Assembly: GCF_003634935.1 (NCBI RefSeq)
Contig: NZ_RBXO01000001.1
Span: forward strand, 186,001 to 250,000
Origin: Saccharothrix australiensis
GTDB lineage: Bacteria > Actinomycetota > Actinomycetes > Mycobacteriales > Pseudonocardiaceae
DNA length: 64,000 nt
Direction of reading: 5' to 3'
Positions 23,743 through 31,489 of this stretch are shown in pieces (position 1 is the first letter of the stretch; every line of letters starts with the position of its first letter). The notes under the pieces are model-generated. The model did not search any database and had not been told where the DNA came from. It saw only the letters and a program-made list of their open reading frames with translations. Position numbers and translations under genes: made by a program.

Positions 23743-23756
23743 TGAACCATGGTTCA
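23743..23756. promoter_or_regulatory. Perfect 14-bp palindrome, probable TetR operator
   Basis: TGAACCATGGTTCA lies in the divergent TetR/HAD space. It covers the expected -35 position for the HAD promoter and sits 9 bases upstream of the TetR GTG, so one bound dimer could repress both directions. Confidence 0.6.
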
Positions 23757-23770
23757 TTAATGTCGTCCAT

Positions 23771-23776
23771 TAGGGT
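23771..23776 (+). promoter_or_regulatory. Leaderless -10 box of the HAD gene
   Basis: TAGGGT lies 7 bases before the GTG at 23784, with no ribosome binding site. Confidence 0.5.
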
Positions 23777-23783
23777 GACGCCA

Positions 23784-24578
23784 GTGACCTGGAGACCGCG
23801 CCTGATCGCCCTGGACATCGACGGCACCCTCACCCGCACCGGCGAAGAGGCGGTCGCGCCCGCGGTGCGCGCGGCCATCCACCGGGCCGTCGACCGCGGC
23901 GCGCACGTGGTGCTCTCCACCGGGCGCAGCCTCATCGGCACCCGCCCGGTCGTCGACGACCTGCGGCTGCTCGGCACCACCGCGATCTGCTCCAACGGCG
24001 CCGTCTGGTGGGACACCACGTCCCGCGAGGTCACCCGCAAGGTCGGGTTCGACGCCGGCCCAGCGGTCGCCGCGCTGCGCGAGCTGTTCCCCGGCGCGGT
24101 GTTCGCCACCGAGGTCACCGGCGAGGGCAGCCTGTCGCTCGGCCGGTTCCCCGACGGCGACCTGTGGGGCGTGGTGCGCGAGGTGGACGCCGCCGAGCTG
24201 ACCGCCGAACCCACGTCCCGCCTGGTCATGCGGTGGGTCGGCCGGACGCCCGACGAGGTGGCGCTGCGGATGCTCGACGTCGAGCTGCCCGGCGTCACGT
24301 GGTCGGTGGACCACACGGAGCCCTGGCTGACCGTGTCGCCGTCCGGCGTCACCAAGGGCGCGGCGCTGGAGGAGCTGCGGCGCATCCTCGACGTGCCCGC
24401 GGCGGACACCCTCGCCATCGGCGACGGGCACAACGACGTCGAGATGCTGCGGTGGGCCGCGCACGGCGTCGCGATGGGCCAGGCGCCCGCGACGGTGCGC
24501 GCGGCGGCGGACGCCGTGACCGGGACCGTGCTGGAGGACGGCGCGGCGCTCGAACTCGACCGCTGGTTCGCGGCCTGA
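23784..24578 (+). CDS. HAD hydrolase, Cof/IIB type
   Basis: A 264-residue phosphatase-like protein. Motif I is ALDIDGTLTRTG (about 8-19) with the nucleophile Asp, motif II is STGRS, motif III is the Lys in VTKGAAL, and motif IV is IGDGHNDVEMLRWA. The cap position and length fit the Cof/IIB group, which removes phosphate from small metabolites such as sugar phosphates or FMN-like compounds. It is leaderless and lies under the TetR palindrome. Confidence 0.9.
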   Translation: MTWRPRLIALDIDGTLTRTGEEAVAPAVRAAIHRAVDRGAHVVLSTGRSLIGTRPVVDDLRLLGTTAICSNGAVWWDTTSREVTRKVGFDAGPAVAALRELFPGAVFATEVTGEGSLSLGRFPDGDLWGVVREVDAAELTAEPTSRLVMRWVGRTPDEVALRMLDVELPGVTWSVDHTEPWLTVSPSGVTKGAALEELRRILDVPAADTLAIGDGHNDVEMLRWAAHGVAMGQAPATVRAAADAVTGTVLEDGAALELDRWFAA

Positions 24579-24607
24579 GCGCTCGGGGCAGCACCGGCCC
24601 CGAGCGC
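24579..24607. terminator. Bidirectional terminator between HAD and SPFH genes
   Basis: GCGCTCGGGGC and GCCCCGAGCGC form a perfect 11-bp stem with a 7-base loop, starting at the base after the HAD stop and ending 12 bases from the convergent SPFH stop. Confidence 0.75.
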
Positions 24608-24619
24608 GCCGACCGCTCG

Positions 24620-26212
24620 TCACAGCTCCGTGTCGTCCTCCGCGGTGAGGTGGGGATCCTCCGGGTCCTCCGGGTCCTCGCCCTCGATCGCCGCCCGCTC
24701 CGCGGGTTCCGGCAGCGTCCGCTGCGCGCCGCCCGCCATCGCCAGCAGCATGTCCTTCGCCTGGCTGAACGGCATCGCCTGGAGCAGCGCCTGGGCCATG
24801 CCCGAGTCGCCGCCGCCGACGAACTGCGGCACGTTCGCCTTCACCCACTCGCGCAGCATCCGCTCCAGCGCCACGTTCTGCGCGCCCAGCAGCTCCACCA
24901 TCGTGGTGAGCTTGATCAGCTCCAGCTTCTTGCGCGCCTCCTCGACCTTCACCTGCTGGAGGTCGATGAGGGTGCGCACCTCCTCGTTCGCGAGCGTCGC
25001 CTCCAGCTCGGCCAGCTTCTCGTGCTCCAGCTTGGCCAGCTCCTGCTGGTGGGCGATCTTCCGGCGGATGCGGTTGATCTCCTCGTCGTCGCAGCGGAAC
25101 TCCTCCAGCGTGGTGGCGAGCCCCTTCACGCCGATCGGGGCCAGCGCCTGCCGCACCTCGGCCGCCAGCTCGTTGCACAGCGCGTCGTACTCGGTGATGA
25201 ACTGCTGGATGCGGTAGTGGGCGGAGATCCGGCGGAAGTAGCCGGTGACCGTGCCGGCGAGGTGCTTCTCCACGAACCGCTGCACCGACTCGCGCCCGTC
25301 CTCGCCGTCCGCGCCGTAGCGCTGCACGAGCCGCGGCGCGGCCTGCGCCGGGATCTCCACCGTCTGCTTCATGTCCAGCCACACCTTGTGCCCCTGGACC
25401 TCCAGCTCCACCTGGTCGAGCGACGCGTCGAGGTTGGAGTCCGACTTGTCGCCGCCGTGCCACTCCAGCACCAGCACGCGGGTCGGCACCTTGACGACCT
25501 TCGCGAACCACGGGTTGATCGCGTACCGGCCGGCCTCGGCCAGGGTGTCCTGCTGCACGCCGATCCGGCCGCCGCCCGCGAGGAACGCCCACGGCCGCTG
25601 GAAGTCCGCGTGCCCCTCGACCGGCGGCCCGACCTCGTTCGGCACCGGTTTCGCGCCGACCCGCGTGACGACCACGCCGGTCTCGCCGATGTCGATCTGC
25701 ACCTCGCGCAGCGCGTTCACGGTCAGCTCCTCGGCGGCCAGGTCCTCCTCGGGGCTGTGCACGGTGAGCACGTCGAACAGCTCGGTGTTGATCGCGTACG
25801 AGCCGCCGGTCAGCGGCTGCTGCTGCCGCCCCATGACGCCCTCCTCGCGCAGGAACCGCGCGCCGTCCTGGAACGAGTCGCAGTCGACGTACTTCGCCAC
25901 CGCCGAGCCCAGCTCGCGGTTGCGCCCGGCCTTGGCGATCACCACGCCGACCGTCCCGTTGGGCACCGTGACCATCGGGACGACGCGCACCTCGTACAGG
26001 AACGGCGGCAGCCAGGCCGTCGTGTTGGGCCGCAGCACCTCGGCCTGCACGCCGCGCGAGCCCAGGAAGCTGACGCGGGCGTCGTCGCCGGGCTTGCGGG
26101 CCATGCCGAGCGTCTTCGTCACGATCCCGACCCGGCCCGGCGGGACGCGGTGCAGGCCCTTCCACCACGTGAGCCCGCCGAGCGCGATGAAGGCGATGAT
26201 CACGTATTCCAC
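24620..26212 (-). CDS. SPFH/band-7 membrane protein
   Basis: A 530-residue protein starting at GTG one base after the stop of the cyclase-like/GUN4-like gene, so co-translation is expected. A single N-terminal TM (EYVIIAFIALGGLTWW) is followed by an SPFH-like region: VPPGRVGIV near 22, AINPWFAKVVKVPTRVL near 250, and a second segment to about 360. A charged coiled coil runs from about 385 to 450 (RRKIAHQQELAKLEHEKLAELEATLANEE). The C-terminus is acidic with an EDPEDPED repeat. SPFH proteins oligomerise on membranes as scaffolds or sensors. The operon partner suggests a signalling pair. Confidence 0.75.
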   Translation of the reverse strand: MEYVIIAFIALGGLTWWKGLHRVPPGRVGIVTKTLGMARKPGDDARVSFLGSRGVQAEVLRPNTTAWLPPFLYEVRVVPMVTVPNGTVGVVIAKAGRNRELGSAVAKYVDCDSFQDGARFLREEGVMGRQQQPLTGGSYAINTELFDVLTVHSPEEDLAAEELTVNALREVQIDIGETGVVVTRVGAKPVPNEVGPPVEGHADFQRPWAFLAGGGRIGVQQDTLAEAGRYAINPWFAKVVKVPTRVLVLEWHGGDKSDSNLDASLDQVELEVQGHKVWLDMKQTVEIPAQAAPRLVQRYGADGEDGRESVQRFVEKHLAGTVTGYFRRISAHYRIQQFITEYDALCNELAAEVRQALAPIGVKGLATTLEEFRCDDEEINRIRRKIAHQQELAKLEHEKLAELEATLANEEVRTLIDLQQVKVEEARKKLELIKLTTMVELLGAQNVALERMLREWVKANVPQFVGGGDSGMAQALLQAMPFSQAKDMLLAMAGGAQRTLPEPAERAAIEGEDPEDPEDPHLTAEDDTEL

Positions 26213-26213
26213 T

Positions 26214-27407
26214 TCAGCGCTCCCAGGATCGCAGTCGGAGGTGCGTCGCCAGCACCGTGGTGGCCCATTCGTCGGGCCATTGCGGGTCGTCTTCGCGGGC
26301 CGGGTTCCGCAACGTCGGATAACGCGGGAGATCGTCATTTTCGGCGGTGCGCTCGAATTCGGGATAGGCGAGGACGGTCCCGTCCTCGGCGGAGCGCCAA
26401 CCCAAAGCGGAGCAGATCTCCCAGAATGGTCGCCTGCCCGTGAGGACGAGCCCGTCGAGGCGTGCGCGTTGCGCGCGGAAACCCCACCGGCCGCCCGACG
26501 CGGCGGACCACGCGTCGTCCAGGTCGGTGAGCAGCGCGTCGGTGAGCAGCGCGCCGTCCGTGCCGCGCAGCCCGCCCGTGCGACCCGCCTGCGCGAGCAG
26601 CGCGAGCGTGGTGAGCCGGTCCGCCCGCGCCAGCTTGCCCGCGGCCAGCGCGTCCCGGACGCAGTCGACGAACTCCCGCACGCGGGGGCTCGGCGGTTCG
26701 GCCACCTCCACCCGTGCCGCGCGCGGCGCCTCGGCAGGCGTGGCGACGGGGCGCGCCGGCGCGGGCGCGGGCAGGTCGCGCACGAGCGAGGTCAGCACGG
26801 CCACCGGTGAGCCGACCGGCCGCGCCACCGGCCCGCGGTGCGGCAGGTGCAGGTAGGCGCTCTCCCGGAAGCCCTTCTCCGGCAGGTCGACGCGCACCTC
26901 CTCGAACTGGCCGGGCCGCAGGCCGCCCAGCTCGGGCAGCACCGCCCTCCGGTACAGCGACGCCGACAGCAGCTGCGCGAGGTTCCCGTCGGGCGCGGCG
27001 CGCAGGGCCCGGCGGAGCACCGCCGAGTCGAGCAACCGGCTCAGCACGACCAGCGCCGGACCGGCGTAGCCGAACGCGCCGGGTGTCAGCACGTCGGTGT
27101 GCATCGCGACCCGGAGGCGGATGCGGACGCCGGGGTCGTGGTCCTCGTTGTGGTCGGTGAGCAGGGTGTCCAGCTCGCGCACGAAGGTCCGGACGAGCGC
27201 GACCAGCTCGACGTCCGGCGGCAGGACGGCCACCTCGCCGTCACCGGCGGGCTGGCGCACCCAGCCCGCGCGGTCGAGGCCGGCCTGCGCGGACGCCTCG
27301 TCGAGCATCCGGTCGAGTTCTTTCTGGATGCGCAACTGGTGGCGGGCGGGCCGCGCCGAGAACTTTTCCACATCGACACCGACGACACAGCGCTCGACGA
27401 GTGACAA
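26214..27407 (-). CDS. Class III cyclase-like domain fused to a GUN4-like domain
   Basis: A 397-residue protein. The TTG start is chosen because AGGAGG lies 5 bases upstream and the first strand would be lost at later starts. Residues 5-190 resemble a class III nucleotide cyclase: GVDVEKFS with metal Asp12, QPAGDGEVAVLP with Asp56 (44 residues later, the family spacing), VRIRLRVAMHTD, and GPALVVLSRLLD, where the usual transition-state Asn is Val and Arg124 is kept. After a Pro/Ala linker (190-240), residues about 245-395 resemble GUN4: ADRLTTLALL, DLDDAWSAASGGRWGFRAQ, then a W-rich end. GUN4 binds tetrapyrroles in phototrophs. I have not seen this fusion described. Confidence 0.65.
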   Translation of the reverse strand: MSLVERCVVGVDVEKFSARPARHQLRIQKELDRMLDEASAQAGLDRAGWVRQPAGDGEVAVLPPDVELVALVRTFVRELDTLLTDHNEDHDPGVRIRLRVAMHTDVLTPGAFGYAGPALVVLSRLLDSAVLRRALRAAPDGNLAQLLSASLYRRAVLPELGGLRPGQFEEVRVDLPEKGFRESAYLHLPHRGPVARPVGSPVAVLTSLVRDLPAPAPARPVATPAEAPRAARVEVAEPPSPRVREFVDCVRDALAAGKLARADRLTTLALLAQAGRTGGLRGTDGALLTDALLTDLDDAWSAASGGRWGFRAQRARLDGLVLTGRRPFWEICSALGWRSAEDGTVLAYPEFERTAENDDLPRYPTLRNPAREDDPQWPDEWATTVLATHLRLRSWER

Positions 27408-28053
27408 AGGAGCCTCCTGCGGCGGAGGAGCGTTTCGACGCGCTCGGGGAATTCCAGCCTGGCACCCGCCATGATGTGCACAGCGACCGCTTGACGTGCC
27501 GCAATACTGCGGACACCCCGAATCGTTGCCAAAAATGCGCGCCGATGATCTCGGTCGTGGCCGGCGCGGGGCGCGAATGGGGCGGCGGGGATGAGCGGCA
27601 GGGCGCGGCGCGGGCGGACGGCACGCGTGCGGCAGGGCGCGGCGCGGGCGGCACGGGTGGGCGGCGGGCACGGCGGGGCGGCGGCAGGTGCGGCGGGCGC
27701 GGGCGAGCACGACGCGGGCGGAGCCAGACCAGGCGGGCGGGTCAGGCGCAGCGCGGGGCGGTGCCGGGGCGTGGCGGGTGGTCGGGCGGGTGTGGCGGGG
27801 CGCCGGACGCGGCGGGCGGTCGGGTGTGGCGGAGCGGGCAAGGGGGAGCGGGCAAGGGGAAGCGGGCGGAGGGATGCGGGCCGGGAGGCGTGGCGCGTGG
27901 CGGCGGTTCGGCGGCGATGTACGTCCTTCGGCTACACCCACACGGGTGAACTCGGTAGGCCGCTCCACCGAACCCCGCGACCGCTCACCCCGACGCGGCG
28001 CACGCCCCGCCGAGCCGGTCCGCGCCGGCCACCTCCGCCGAACCCACGTCCCG
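27408..28053. other. 646-bp non-coding region, partly extreme G-rich on the plus strand
   Basis: From about 27570 to 27890 the plus strand is a low-complexity run of GGCGCGGGCGG-like units with many GGG/GGGG tracts and strong G-over-C skew. Frames stay open only because of base composition. The 27400-27540 part holds the promoter of the cyclase-like gene. No gene is supported. Confidence 0.55.
27504..27532 (-). promoter_or_regulatory. Candidate promoter of the cyclase-like/SPFH operon
   Basis: On the minus strand TTGGCA (27532-27527) and CAGTAT (27509-27504) are separated by 17 bases, a good sigma-A-like match. The start of transcription would be about 90 bases before the TTG start. Confidence 0.4.
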
Positions 28054-28488
28054 CTAGTCCGCCACGGCCACCTTCGCCACGACGCGCGCCTCGCGCACCC
28101 GCACCACGACCTCGCCCGGTACGCCGTTGCGCTCGGCGTACTCGTCGGCGCGGTCCGCGCCCATGTAGCGGCCGGCGATGCGGCCCGTCCAGTACCGGAC
28201 CTGCTCGGGGTCGTCCTCGATCTCCGCGCGCCCGGTGACCGTGACGAACGAGAACGGCGGCTCCTCGTCGTCCAGGCAGATCGACAGCCGGCCGTCGCGG
28301 ACGAGCGAGCGGCCCTTGACGGACTCCAGGTGGGTCGTGAAGACGAGCGTGCCGCCGTCCAGGTCGACCCAGATGGGCGAGACGTGCGGCGAGCCGTCCC
28401 TGCGCACGACGGCCAGCTTGCCGGTCCGCGCCGGGGTGGCCGCCACGAACTGCCGCCACCAGCCCTCGGGGGCATCCGTGTAACCCAT
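28054..28488 (-). CDS. PPOX-class (FMN/F420-binding split barrel) oxidoreductase
   Basis: A 144-residue protein of the pyridoxamine-5'-phosphate-oxidase-like split-barrel fold. It reads GKLAVVRRDGSPHVSPIWVDLDGGTLVFTTH, then GRSLVRDGRLSICLDDEEPPFSFVTVTGRAEI, the pattern of actinobacterial F420-dependent PPOX proteins. I start it at ATG 28488. It is divergent from the first ABC ATPase, with repeated CTCAGGG motifs between them. Substrate unknown. Confidence 0.82.
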   Translation of the reverse strand: MGYTDAPEGWWRQFVAATPARTGKLAVVRRDGSPHVSPIWVDLDGGTLVFTTHLESVKGRSLVRDGRLSICLDDEEPPFSFVTVTGRAEIEDDPEQVRYWTGRIAGRYMGADRADEYAERNGVPGEVVVRVREARVVAKVAVAD

Positions 28489-28513
28489 GCGCACAACCGT
28501 AGGGCCGGCCGTT

Positions 28514-28569
28514 CCCTGAGAACCCCGCGGGGAACCCTCAGGGTGACACTCAGGGTAATCACGGATTAC
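28514..28569. promoter_or_regulatory. CTCAGGG repeat cluster and adjoining palindrome
   Basis: CCCTGAG (28514-28520) pairs with CTCAGGG (28537-28543), and a further CTCAGGG follows as a direct repeat (28549-28555). Next comes the palindrome GTAATC-ACG-GATTAC (28555-28569). Together they occupy the divergent space between PPOX and ABC genes and look like two adjacent operators. Confidence 0.45.
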
Positions 28570-28701
28570 TACGACCGAGGTAGCCGACACCATAAGACTG
28601 AAGTCGCACCGACACGTCAACTACAGACCGATGCGGCCGACCCCCTGCACGAGGCAGAGTTGTCGTCGAGATCGGGGCACGTGCCGTCCAGGGGAGAAAA
28701 C

Positions 28702-29616
28702 ATGATCGAGGCGATCGGCCTCACCAAGCGCTACGGGAACACGGTGGCGGTGGACAACCTGTCCTTCACCATCGCGCCGGGACGCGTCACCGGCTTCCTC
28801 GGACCCAACGGCGCGGGCAAGTCGACCACCATGCGCATGATCCTCGGCCTCGACCGGCCGACCTCCGGCAAGGTGCTCATCGACGGCAGGCCGTACGCGA
28901 AGCTCGACCGCCCGCTGAAGACGGTCGGCGCGCTGCTGGACGCCAAGTGGGTGCACCCCAACCGCTCCGCGCGGGCGCACCTACAGTGGCTGGCCAAGTC
29001 GAACGGGCTGCCGGACCGGCGCGTCGACGAGGTCCTGGACCTGGTCGGCCTGACCAAGGTCGCCAAGCGCCGCGCGGGCGGCTTCTCGCTGGGCATGTCG
29101 CAGCGCCTGGGCATCGCCGGCGCGCTGCTCGGCGACCCCAAGGTGCTGCTGTTCGACGAGCCGGTCAACGGCCTCGACCCGGAGGGCATCCTCTGGATCC
29201 GCCAGTTCATGCAGGGCCTGGCCGCCGAGGGCCGCACCGTGCTGGTGTCCAGCCACCTGCTGTCGGAGATGGCGCTGACCGCCAGCGAGCTGGTCGTCAT
29301 CGGCCGGGGCAAGCTGATCTCGCAGTCCAGCACCACCGAGTTCGTGGAGCGGTCCACGGAGAACACCGTGCTGGTCCGCAGCCCGCACGCCGACAAGCTG
29401 GGCGCCCTGCTGCTCGACAAGGGCTTCACCGTCCGCGACGACAACGACTCGACGTTGACCGTGTCGGGCGCCACCAGTGACCAGGTCGGTGACATCGCGG
29501 CGTCCGCCGGTGTGGTGCTGCACGAGCTGAGCCCCCAGCGCGGTTCGCTGGAAGAGGCGTTCATGCAGCTCACCGGTGATTCTGTCGAGTACCACGCGGC
29601 CGAGACGGGAAAGTGA
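28702..29616 (+). CDS. ABC transporter ATP-binding protein, copy 1
   Basis: A 304-residue ATPase of the BcrA/CcmA-type ABC-2 exporter group. It has Walker A GPNGAGKST (about 38-46), the signature FSLGMSQRLGIAGALL, Walker B VLLFDEP and an H-loop SSHLL. The C-terminal 80 residues end in GSLEEAFMQLTGDSVEYHA, typical of this group. The permease follows one base after the stop. Likely exports a lipid-like or antibiotic substrate. Confidence 0.92.
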   Translation: MIEAIGLTKRYGNTVAVDNLSFTIAPGRVTGFLGPNGAGKSTTMRMILGLDRPTSGKVLIDGRPYAKLDRPLKTVGALLDAKWVHPNRSARAHLQWLAKSNGLPDRRVDEVLDLVGLTKVAKRRAGGFSLGMSQRLGIAGALLGDPKVLLFDEPVNGLDPEGILWIRQFMQGLAAEGRTVLVSSHLLSEMALTASELVVIGRGKLISQSSTTEFVERSTENTVLVRSPHADKLGALLLDKGFTVRDDNDSTLTVSGATSDQVGDIAASAGVVLHELSPQRGSLEEAFMQLTGDSVEYHAAETGK

Positions 29617-29617
29617 C

Positions 29618-30385
29618 ATGACGCTGCTCGCTGTTGAACGGATCAAGCTCTTCACCACCCGCTCGCCGTGGTGGTGCATGCTCCTCGCGCTCGGGCTGAC
29701 CATCGGCATCAGCGCGGTCATCGCGACGAACTGGAACAACTCGCCGATGCCGGTCGTCGCGACCGTGTACACGCACACGTTCGGCCTGTACGTGATCATG
29801 GTGATGGCGGCCCTCGCGGTCACCACCGAGTACCGGTTCGGCACGATCAAGTCGACGTTCCAGGCGGCGCCGGACCGCATCTCGCCGATGGTGGCGAAGG
29901 CCGTCGTGGTGACGTTCCTGGCCGGCCTGGTCGGGCTCGCCGTCGGGTTCGGCTCGTGGGGCATCGGCAAGCTGCTCGCCGACGACGCCTCGCAGCTGGC
30001 CCTGGAGAGCGCCAACGACTGGCGGCACGTCGCGGGCGTCAGCCTGGTGTACGCGGCCGGCGCGGTGCTCGCGCTGGGCGTCGGGGCGCTGGTGCGCCAG
30101 ACGGCGGGCGCGGTGTCGATCATCCTGGTGTTCGCGCTGGTGCTGGAGAGCGTGGTCGGGTTCATCCCGAACATCGGCGACGACATCCAGAAGTGGATGC
30201 CGTTCAGCGTGGTCAGCAAGTTCATCCTCGGCGAGCCGGACGCGATCGCGGGCGCCGAGGCCGGTGTCGGCGGGCCGCCCACCGTCGGCGACCTGTCGCC
30301 GTGGGGTTCGTTCGCCTACTTCGCGGGCGTGGCGCTGGTCGTCTACATCGTCTCGCTGGTGGTCGTGAAGCGCCGGGACGCCTAG
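29618..30385 (+). CDS. ABC-2 type permease
   Basis: A 255-residue membrane protein with six hydrophobic helices (about 20-38, 52-75, 100-122, 140-160, 168-190 and 228-250), the normal size of a permease dimerising with the ATPase upstream. It contains the typical first-loop TTEYRFGTIKSTF motif. It is the only permease next to two nearly identical ATPase genes. Confidence 0.9.
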   Translation: MTLLAVERIKLFTTRSPWWCMLLALGLTIGISAVIATNWNNSPMPVVATVYTHTFGLYVIMVMAALAVTTEYRFGTIKSTFQAAPDRISPMVAKAVVVTFLAGLVGLAVGFGSWGIGKLLADDASQLALESANDWRHVAGVSLVYAAGAVLALGVGALVRQTAGAVSIILVFALVLESVVGFIPNIGDDIQKWMPFSVVSKFILGEPDAIAGAEAGVGGPPTVGDLSPWGSFAYFAGVALVVYIVSLVVVKRRDA

Positions 30386-30452
30386 GTCGTCCGCCCGCCG
30401 GACCGGGATCGGGGCCGGGCCGGCGGGCGTACAGGGGGAAGGGGAAGGAGGG

Positions 30453-30485
30453 AGCTCGGGTCACCTTCGGGGGGTGGCCCGAGCT
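30453..30485 (+). terminator. Hairpin between permease and second ABC ATPase
   Basis: AGCTCGGGTCACC and GGTGGCCCGAGCT pair over 13 positions (one G-T), with a 7-base loop. It has no T-run and lies between the permease stop and the second ATPase, so it could be a terminator or attenuator that sets the level of the second copy. Confidence 0.5.
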
Positions 30486-30557
30486 TCCGTCTTCCGGGCT
30501 CGGCAGTCCAAGCTCGGCAGTCCAGGTTCGGCAACGGTGGATCGGACGGGAGAAGTC

Positions 30558-31466
30558 ATGATCGAAGCGACCGGACTCACCAAGCGCTACGGGAGCACGG
30601 TGGCGGTGGACGACCTGTCGTTCTCCGTCGAGGCGGGCCGGGTCACCGGCTTCCTGGGCCCCAACGGGGCCGGCAAGTCGACCACCATGCGGATGATCCT
30701 CGGCCTCGACCGGCCGACCTCCGGCAAGGTGCTCGTCGACGGCCGCGCCTACCGCGACCTGCACCGCCCGCTGAGGACGGTCGGCGCGCTGCTGGACGCC
30801 AAGTGGGTGCACCCCAACCGCTCCGCGCGGGCGCACCTACAGTGGCTCGCCAAGTCCAACGGCATCCCCGACCGGCGCGTCGACGAGGTCCTGGACCTGG
30901 TCGGCCTCACGCAGGTCGCCAAGCGCCGCGCGGGCGGCTTCTCGCTGGGCATGTCGCAGCGCCTGGGCATCGCGGGCACGCTGCTCGGCGACCCCAAGGT
31001 GCTGCTGTTCGACGAGCCGGTCAACGGCCTCGACCCGGAGGGCATCCTCTGGATCCGCCAGTTCATGCACCGCCTCGCCGACCAGGGCAGGACCGTCTTC
31101 GTCTCCAGCCACCTGCTGTCCGAGATGGCGCAGACCGCGCAGGACCTGATCGTCATCGGCAAGGGCAGGCTGATCGCCCAGACCAGCACCGCGCAGTTCA
31201 TCAAGGACGCCACCGAGGACACCGTGAAGGTGCGGTCGCCCCAGCTGGACCGATTGCGGGAGCTGCTGGTGGCGCAATCGGCGCGGGTCACCGATTCGAT
31301 CGAGGACAACGCGCTCGTCGTGCACGGCGTGGAGGCCGCGCGCATCGGTGAACTGGCCGCCGGAAACGGGTTGACCCTTCACGAGTTGAGCCCGCAACTG
31401 GGTTCCCTGGAGGAGGCTTTCATGCAACTCACGCGCGAATCCGTGGAATACCACGCACACGAGTAG
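30558..31466 (+). CDS. ABC transporter ATP-binding protein, copy 2
   Basis: A 302-residue close paralogue of the ATPase at 28702; long stretches are identical at DNA level (for example the region coding for VGALLDAKWVHPNRSARAHLQWLAKSNG). All nucleotide-binding motifs are intact. The last 100 residues, which usually set the partner, diverge more. No permease follows: the next gene is convergent. It either shares the upstream permease or has lost its own. Confidence 0.9.
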   Translation: MIEATGLTKRYGSTVAVDDLSFSVEAGRVTGFLGPNGAGKSTTMRMILGLDRPTSGKVLVDGRAYRDLHRPLRTVGALLDAKWVHPNRSARAHLQWLAKSNGIPDRRVDEVLDLVGLTQVAKRRAGGFSLGMSQRLGIAGTLLGDPKVLLFDEPVNGLDPEGILWIRQFMHRLADQGRTVFVSSHLLSEMAQTAQDLIVIGKGRLIAQTSTAQFIKDATEDTVKVRSPQLDRLRELLVAQSARVTDSIEDNALVVHGVEAARIGELAAGNGLTLHELSPQLGSLEEAFMQLTRESVEYHAHE

Positions 31467-31489
31467 GGCGCACGAGCAGCGCGCTCCAT

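Noticed and set aside
27420-28050. Extension of the cyclase-like gene further upstream through the open minus-strand frame
   Set aside because: The extra sequence is Pro/Arg/Ala low-complexity from the G-rich tract; the TTG with AGGAGG is a better start.
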